From: Candidatus Schekmanbacteria bacterium GWA2_38_11
GTDB taxonomy: Bacteria; Schekmanbacteria; GWA2-38-11
Reading direction: 5' to 3'
DNA: 12,397 bases
Assembly: GCA_001790645.1 (NCBI GenBank)
Contig: MGDB01000107.1
Span: 23,104 to 35,500 of the forward strand
The notes below the pieces were generated by a model. The model was not told the origin of the DNA. It saw only the letters and a list, made by a program, of their open reading frames with translations, and did not search any database. Shown in pieces: positions 7,606-12,397 of this stretch; position 1 is the stretch's first letter; each line of letters begins with the position of its first letter. The position numbers were made by a program, and so were the translations under genes.

Positions 7606-8973
7606 TTGCTTTATCTTTGTAATTTAAAAATACCTGAAATCTCTTTGAATAAATTTGCAGTGGATATTCAAACTTACAAAAGATTTTTCTCACTTTTACT
7701 TTCAGGTAAAGATATCTTTTTTGATAAAAAAGAAGGTTATTTCTTTACCGAACATTCTCCTTCAAACTCACCAATAAGTTATCCAAAAATTGGGATTTAT
7801 ATCGGAAATGGTTCTTCTCATTCATGGCTATGGCTTGTTGACCTTTTTGAGAAATACAGACTTTATGATATAGCTTTCATAGAAGGGGAAGAGATTTTAG
7901 AAGATAAACTAAACACAATAGATATATTTATCGTTTCAGGAGGAGATACCTTTGCCATTGGTGAAGAAATCGGAGAAGTTGGTAGTTATAAGGTAAAAAA
8001 CTTTTTAGAAAAAGGTGGTTCTTATATCGGGATATGCGCTGGAGCTTACTTGATGCTAAGTTCTTCAAAAATACCTCTCAAATTTTTTAATTTTTCAGGT
8101 GGAAAAATAAAGAACCTTACCTCTGCCCCCCCAAGACCCATAAACATGAGTTATAAATTCTCAATCCCTTATGGATGCCAATACGTATATCATCCTGTTA
8201 GGGGTGCAGTACAGATTCAATCCCTTAGGATCCCTCCATTTTACAGGTCAGATTTAATTATATCTCCAATATTCGGAGGAGGCCTAATTACCCCTTCTAA
8301 AGATCTAACACCTCTGGCAAATTTTCATAGCTTTACAGAGGATACAGTTTTCTTAGTTAATCCGGAAATTGCCTCTGATATATTTTTTGGTTCCTGTGCA
8401 GCAGTTATGAAAAATTATGGAGATGGAATGATTTTCCTATATAGCCCCCATTTTGAACACCCCACTTTTCCAGAAGGAAATAATATAATTATCGATACAA
8501 TATGTTATGGAATAGCTAATACAAGAAGAAAAGATCCTGTTAATAAAATTACCTTACCCTCCAAACTTTATCAGAAAATTATACTAAAAAAAATCAAAAG
8601 TTTTTTAAGTAATGCCCGGATCATCGTCTACGGGTTAGTAAATAATCAGATCTACTGGAAAATCGGAAACAAGGTATGGGAAGCAGAAAAAATTTCGGTC
8701 TTTATTGAAAGTATTTGGAAACGAATTAATATAATAGAAAGGTCTGTCAGTGATTTCAGGATTGAGCCGTCAGAACTCTCTCAAATTGCAACACTTTCTT
8801 CCATTGTTCTAAATAATTTAAAGAAATTAAAATCTGAAATAAATAAAGGAAGTAATTCTGAAGAGGAATCTAAAACTCTATTCAAGTCTCTAACCGAGTT
8901 ATCCTCTCTTTTTTTTAAAAACTATTTCAAATCAAAATTAGATTCTACTTTAAAAAATGTAAATACCCTATAG
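7606..8973 (+). CDS. BPL_N-type class I glutamine-amidotransferase-like protein, function unknown
   Basis: A 455-residue protein. Residues 60-305 look like the glutamine-amidotransferase-like fold of the BPL_N family, the domain first named from the N-terminus of eukaryotic biotin-protein ligase. KIGIYIGNGSS opens the fold (61-71), SGGD is at 111-114, and the nucleophile elbow GICAGAY (142-148) puts the likely catalytic Cys at 144. PHFEHP (281-286) offers a matching His282/Glu284 pair. No biotin ligase domain follows and no biotin gene is near. Residues 320-455 are lysine-rich and mostly helical, with no family I recognise. No signal peptide is evident. The TTG at 7606 is the first start after an in-frame stop at 7558, but it has no Shine-Dalgarno; TTG 7645 and GTG 7660 are alternatives, equally without one. 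No ATG lies before residue 149. The start is therefore uncertain. The substrate is unknown. Confidence 0.82.
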   Translation: MLYLCNLKIPEISLNKFAVDIQTYKRFFSLLLSGKDIFFDKKEGYFFTEHSPSNSPISYPKIGIYIGNGSSHSWLWLVDLFEKYRLYDIAFIEGEEILEDKLNTIDIFIVSGGDTFAIGEEIGEVGSYKVKNFLEKGGSYIGICAGAYLMLSSSKIPLKFFNFSGGKIKNLTSAPPRPINMSYKFSIPYGCQYVYHPVRGAVQIQSLRIPPFYRSDLIISPIFGGGLITPSKDLTPLANFHSFTEDTVFLVNPEIASDIFFGSCAAVMKNYGDGMIFLYSPHFEHPTFPEGNNIIIDTICYGIANTRRKDPVNKITLPSKLYQKIILKKIKSFLSNARIIVYGLVNNQIYWKIGNKVWEAEKISVFIESIWKRINIIERSVSDFRIEPSELSQIATLSSIVLNNLKKLKSEINKGSNSEEESKTLFKSLTELSSLFFKNYFKSKLDSTLKNVNTL

Positions 8974-9061
8974 TGGGAAAAAGGCAGGAAAATGTGGAAT
9001 CAGCCTATTCTCATATTTTTGTAATATTAATAAAATAATAAGGATAATAATAAGAATTCTG

Positions 9062-9091
9062 TTGACATAGAAAAACTTAGTAATTTATTAT
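9062..9091 (+). promoter_or_regulatory. Strong sigma-70-type promoter of the PilZ gene
   Basis: A perfect TTGACA (9062-9067) is followed after 18 bases by TATTAT (9086-9091). Transcription would start near 9098, giving a leader of about 90 bases before the ATG at 9190. The leader is AT-rich and I saw no riboswitch-like structure in it. The rest of the 216-base gap (8974-9189) holds no clear terminator for the gene upstream. Confidence 0.6.
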
Positions 9092-9178
9092 ACTTTTGTG
9101 GCATTTAATTTTTAAAAATATCTTTTTCCTTATTTTTTTGGAAAGTTAAAAATAGAAGGTAAAGTAAGATTTATTTTT

Positions 9179-9182
9179 AAGG
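9179..9182 (+). promoter_or_regulatory. Ribosome binding site of the PilZ gene
   Basis: AAGG seven bases before the ATG at 9190. It is short but correctly spaced and supports this start. Confidence 0.45.
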
Positions 9183-9189
9183 CAATAAA

Positions 9190-10071
9190 ATGTCCTCTTC
9201 CTCTGAAGAAAAGGAGCAACACATTCCGGATATAATTGAATTAAACTTAAAATCTGAAACAATAGATCATCTCTTCACTGAAGTTGGAACTTTAATATTA
9301 AAGTCACCTAAGATTCTTAATACAAGTGCTGCATTAAGAGAATTTCAAAATTTGCAGAAATTTTGGTCAAAAAAAGGAAATGAGTTAATTGAAAAGGAGG
9401 AAGAATTTTTTTCAAAGAGCGTTTTTCCTCTGTGTGTTAATTACTGCTCCTTCCTTGACATATCAGAACCACTGATGTTCCTTGGCAGGTCTATCAAAGG
9501 CATTGATTTACATGTAAAAAAATCTCCACCTTCCAAGACCATCTGCATGGTTCTTTTCCACTCAATTGAGTCTTATGAACACCTCACTAAAGATGATAAA
9601 AAAAGGCAGAAGATTAATATTTACTGGAATAATTTCTTAAAAAATCAAATTTTTCTTGATAGATTCATGGACTTGAAAGATGTAAAAGACTATCCTAAAA
9701 TGATAGAAGAAATCACAAGGTTTGATGAAAAAAGGAAGGAACCCCGATTTAATGTCTTTGCACCAGCTCATTGTTCAATGTTAGGTGAAAGCTGGGTAAA
9801 GGATCAGAAGGAAAAAGCAAAAATTCTTAATATCAGCCTCTCAGGTCTTCTTATAGAACATTTATCTCCATACTATATTAACTCAATCTTGGAAATAGAG
9901 CCATTCTTAGATAATAATAACCTATATTTATGGGGAAAAATCTGTCGTACAGATAGTCGGGAGGACCCAGAAGGTGAGAAATTTACGTCCGGAATCAAGA
10001 TTACAAATATCTCTGAATTTGATAAAATTTATCTCGCAAAATATCTATCAACGCTCAACCCATTGTGCTAA
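9190..10071 (+). CDS. PilZ-domain protein with an unassigned N-terminal region
   Basis: A 293-residue, apparently soluble protein with no signal peptide or membrane segment. The C-terminal part (about 180-290) matches a PilZ domain: RKEPR (182-186) gives the RxxxR motif, and NISLSG (214-219) is the (D/N)xSxxG motif with Asn in first position. Both are the residues used by family members to bind cyclic di-GMP, so binding is plausible. Typical PilZ outputs are motility, surface attachment or polysaccharide export; none of these genes is in the window. Residues 1-180 are rich in charged and helical stretches, and I recognise no domain there; it may be a partner-binding module. The gene has its own promoter at 9062-9091, so it is probably transcribed separately from the BPL_N-like gene. 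It faces the transglycosylase gene across the repeat. Confidence 0.85.
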   Translation: MSSSSEEKEQHIPDIIELNLKSETIDHLFTEVGTLILKSPKILNTSAALREFQNLQKFWSKKGNELIEKEEEFFSKSVFPLCVNYCSFLDISEPLMFLGRSIKGIDLHVKKSPPSKTICMVLFHSIESYEHLTKDDKKRQKINIYWNNFLKNQIFLDRFMDLKDVKDYPKMIEEITRFDEKRKEPRFNVFAPAHCSMLGESWVKDQKEKAKILNISLSGLLIEHLSPYYINSILEIEPFLDNNNLYLWGKICRTDSREDPEGEKFTSGIKITNISEFDKIYLAKYLSTLNPLC

Positions 10072-10116
10072 TTTCATTAGACTTGTTTTAAATTGCAATA
10101 GATTATAAACCCAAAT

Positions 10117-10225
10117 TCAGAGTTAAAATCTAAATATCAAATGAATGTCAAAACCCAAATACGGTATGGTTTAGTTATTTGAGCTTTAGGGTTCATTTGA
10201 ATTTTGAGCTTTGCCATTTGACATT
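10117..10225. repeat. CAAAT-word intergenic repeat with a long imperfect inverted repeat
   Basis: Arms 10137-10161 and 10176-10200 pair at 19 of 25 positions around a 14-base loop; the outer nine bases (TCAAATGAA) and the inner five (AAATA) are perfect. Short words recur within the region: AAACCCAAAT at 10117-10126 and 10151-10160; TTTGAGCTTT at 10178-10187 and 10203-10212; CATTTGA at 10194-10200 and 10215-10221. AATGTCAAA (10144-10152) is the complement of TTTGACATT (10217-10225). It lies between two convergent genes and could end transcription from both sides. The right part lies inside the transglycosylase frame and supplies its stop codon. Repeats of this style are, from memory, scattered between genes in several uncultured bacterial lineages. 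The remainder of the gap (10072-10116) shows nothing further. Confidence 0.6.
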
Positions 10226-12397
10226 AACTCATCTTCTTCCTTACCATATATTCTGTAATAGTTCTCATAATTTGTAATTACTTTCTTTACATAATTTTTA
10301 GTTTCAGGATAAGGGATTGATTCAATAAATTCATCTATCTCTCTATCAGCAAATCGTGAACTCCACTCCTTTATTTTATGTTCACCTGCATTATACGCAG
10401 CTATTGTAAATACTAAATTGTTATTATATTTTTCTAAAAGATTTTTAATATATTTAGTCCCGATATAAATACTAATGTCTTTATCATATAGTTGTCCTTC
10501 TTTAAAATCTAGGATTCTGCCTTCCTGTAAAATTTGTACCGCTGTAGCAGGCATCAGTTGGAATAGACCCATTGCTCCAACTGGAGATAAAGCATGAGGA
10601 TTAAAAAGGCTTTCCTGTCTGATGATGGCTAATATTAAAAAGGGATCCACTCCAAAATCATAAGAATATTTATAAACCTTCTCCATGTATGGCAGAGGAT
10701 AAAATATTTTAACCATTCTTTTAAACTCTTCATCTTTGATTATTTGAAAAGATTTCTGAACTTCACCTAAAATCTTTATAGAAGTATAATAATCACCTGA
10801 CGCCCAAAATATTTCAGCCAAATTCATTAAACTCTTTTTATCAGATTCTGGAATTGTTTTGCGGGCATATTTTAATTCTGCAATAAGGTCATCAATTAAG
10901 TTCATCTCCCTTAAGATCGTAGCCCTCTCAATAAAATATTTTGTCTCTTCAGGGAAAGCCCTCCTTATAGCTTCTGACCAGATCTTTTCAGATAACTTTA
11001 AATATGAATCAGAAATATTTTCGGAGATAACTTTTTGATACCTATCAAAGCGATCCCGGTCATAGTAAAAAGGTAGTTCTTTCCCGGCTAATTTATTTTT
11101 ACACAGTATTCCATAGTAATTTGAATCATCTTGTAAAGTCCCCTTAAGAGCTTTTTTTAAGGCATTCACTCCTCCCTTGTTTTTCTCTAAAGATTTAAAA
11201 TACCAGTAAATTGCTTTATCTATGTTTTCCTGCTTTTTAAGAATTTCTCTCTGTTTAAGAAAATATTTGGATGAGGCTTCAAAATCTCCCTTCAAGTAAT
11301 AAATCCAGCCAATATGCCAGAGGGCTTCTTCAGCGTAGACCCCGTCAACATCAATCCCTAAGACTTTATCAAAAGCATTAAGGGCGTTATAATATTTTCT
11401 TTCATCCTCTCGATACCTCCCTGCAATATATAAAAAGTCCTTTTTTATTGGACTATCAGGGAAACTCTTTAATAAAGTATTTTCAACCAAGTTAAATTCT
11501 TCATCATAATTTAACTGGTAACAGGTCTTTGCTAAGCGCAGATAGATTTCTGGCAATTCCTTTTGATCTTTATCTTTTTCTAATTCTGCAATAAGCTTTT
11601 TGTATGCATCCAGTGCTTGCAAATATTCTTTCTCCTTTTCATAACATTCTGCAACTCTCTTCAATGCTTTTAGTTTATAATACCTTTCAAAATCCCCTTT
11701 TAAGATATGCTTTAAAATCGAAGCAGATTCTCTGAATCTGCCCACCTCAAAAAGCTTCTTGGCCCTTATTAGAAGCTCGGATGGAGGGACTATATCCTCA
11801 AGTGTTTTAACCTTGTATATGTTTTCTTTTAAATAATTTTCAGCTTCTTTACTTTCATAGGTCCAGGGATAGTAAAGCCACAAAAAAGTAAACACCTCCT
11901 TTGCCCTATCTTTTTCACCAAAAGCAGCAAAAGAAAGCCCCATTTTAAAAAAAGAGGTTGAAATGAAATCGCTTCTTGGGAATTTTTTGTTAAATTCATA
12001 AAATGATTTGACTGATTCCTTCCATTCCTCCTGTTTAAAATAAATTTCCCCCATATTGTACATACATTCTTCAATCCACCTGCTCTGTGGAAATTCTCTT
12101 ACTAAAATTTCATAATCTTTTTTACATTCATCATATTCACCTCTACGCTTGTGTATCTTAAATAAATAATATAAAGAATAGTCCTCTATTTTAGGAAAAG
12201 TCTTGTTTGCTTTTTTAAACTCCTCTATCGCTTTATTAAAATCCTCCTTTTTATAATAATCCAACCCTGCAAGATAGGGGTTGGAAATACTTTTCCTATT
12301 TTCTGGATCAGCTGCTGAATTGACTGCCGGTAATAAACTATTCTTCATCTCCGTGTCTTGAACTTTTAAAGCACTTTGACAGTCTAAAAGACTTAAA
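10186..12397 (-). CDS. Slt70-like soluble lytic murein transglycosylase with TPR-like repeats, N-terminus cut by the window
   Basis: At least 720 residues counted from the ATG at 12348, but the frame stays open to base 12397 and no signal peptide is seen from that ATG. A periplasmic enzyme needs export, so the true start probably lies beyond the window. Residues 24-370 form tandem TPR-like helical hairpins, for example around 90-124, 126-161, 224-256 and 338-370. A further helical part (371-560, with SNYYGILCKNKLAG) recalls the Slt70 superhelix. The catalytic domain (about 562-700) has IIRQES with Glu579 as catalytic acid, GLFQLMP (594-600) and AYNAG (651-655). It is complete. The family cleaves the MurNAc-GlcNAc bond of peptidoglycan, forming 1,6-anhydro ends. 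The last dozen residues, from about Met709, are encoded by the flanking repeat and look like a recent addition. Confidence 0.93.
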   Translation of the reverse strand, partial: LSLLDCQSALKVQDTEMKNSLLPAVNSAADPENRKSISNPYLAGLDYYKKEDFNKAIEEFKKANKTFPKIEDYSLYYLFKIHKRRGEYDECKKDYEILVREFPQSRWIEECMYNMGEIYFKQEEWKESVKSFYEFNKKFPRSDFISTSFFKMGLSFAAFGEKDRAKEVFTFLWLYYPWTYESKEAENYLKENIYKVKTLEDIVPPSELLIRAKKLFEVGRFRESASILKHILKGDFERYYKLKALKRVAECYEKEKEYLQALDAYKKLIAELEKDKDQKELPEIYLRLAKTCYQLNYDEEFNLVENTLLKSFPDSPIKKDFLYIAGRYREDERKYYNALNAFDKVLGIDVDGVYAEEALWHIGWIYYLKGDFEASSKYFLKQREILKKQENIDKAIYWYFKSLEKNKGGVNALKKALKGTLQDDSNYYGILCKNKLAGKELPFYYDRDRFDRYQKVISENISDSYLKLSEKIWSEAIRRAFPEETKYFIERATILREMNLIDDLIAELKYARKTIPESDKKSLMNLAEIFWASGDYYTSIKILGEVQKSFQIIKDEEFKRMVKIFYPLPYMEKVYKYSYDFGVDPFLILAIIRQESLFNPHALSPVGAMGLFQLMPATAVQILQEGRILDFKEGQLYDKDISIYIGTKYIKNLLEKYNNNLVFTIAAYNAGEHKIKEWSSRFADREIDEFIESIPYPETKNYVKKVITNYENYYRIYGKEEDELMSNGKAQNSNEP

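Noticed and set aside
8964..8981. CCC...GGG symmetry around the stop codon of the BPL_N-like gene as a terminator.
   Set aside because: The stem is only about three G-C pairs and is followed by A-rich, not T-rich, sequence.
8992..9024. Ten-codon plus-strand frame (MWNQPILIFL) just after the BPL_N-like gene, with an AGGA-like sequence before it.
   Set aside because: It is too short to judge, lies upstream of the PilZ promoter rather than in its leader, and has no structure that would make it a regulatory peptide.
1..12397. CRISPR array, tRNA, rRNA, insertion sequence, toxin-antitoxin pair or phage defence cluster.
   Set aside because: No regularly spaced repeats, clover-leaf sequences, transposase motifs or paired small genes were seen on either strand.

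Overview
The window is AT-rich (roughly one-third G+C by eye), densely coded bacterial DNA holding seven protein genes: five complete within the window and one cut by each edge. No tRNA, rRNA, CRISPR array, transposase or phage gene was seen. The gene families point to a free-living Gram-negative-type bacterium: a PAS/HisKA-style hybrid kinase, a PilZ protein, a Slt70-like murein transglycosylase with TPR-like repeats, and an M50 protease next to trpS. That last pairing is known to me from deltaproteobacteria such as Geobacter. A low-GC member of the Desulfobacterota or a related uncultured phylum is my best guess, but the window holds no marker that settles it.

Layout. Positions 1-1014 (+) are the C-terminal part of a hybrid sensor histidine kinase. 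It runs tail to tail into a minus-strand block, read right to left from 7365 to 1000: pheA (chorismate mutase/prephenate dehydratase), an M50 site-2-type membrane protease, trpS and mfd. Gaps of 27, 14 and 7 bases and no visible terminators suggest one transcript, probably from a sigma-70-like promoter at 7473-7501. A 240-base divergent intergenic region carries that promoter and a perfect 7-bp hairpin. It is followed on the plus strand by a 455-codon protein with a class I glutamine-amidotransferase-like (BPL_N-type) domain. Next comes a 216-base gap with a strong promoter (TTGACA, 18 bases, TATTAT), then a PilZ-domain protein. Between the PilZ gene and the last gene lies a repeat built of CAAAT-type words. 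It forms a long imperfect inverted repeat and runs into the 3' end of a minus-strand lytic transglycosylase gene, whose reading frame stays open to the right edge.

Function. The minus-strand block mixes aromatic amino acid supply (pheA), tryptophan charging (trpS), a membrane protease and transcription-coupled repair (mfd). This looks like a housekeeping operon with no single pathway. The accessory part is 7366-10225. It holds the BPL_N-like protein with an unplaced start and an unassigned helical tail, the PilZ protein with an unassigned 180-residue N-terminus, and the repeat. No clear new multi-gene system can be claimed. The points most worth a second look are the altered cysteine pattern in TrpRS, the BPL_N-like protein and the repeat that supplies the stop codon of the transglycosylase.
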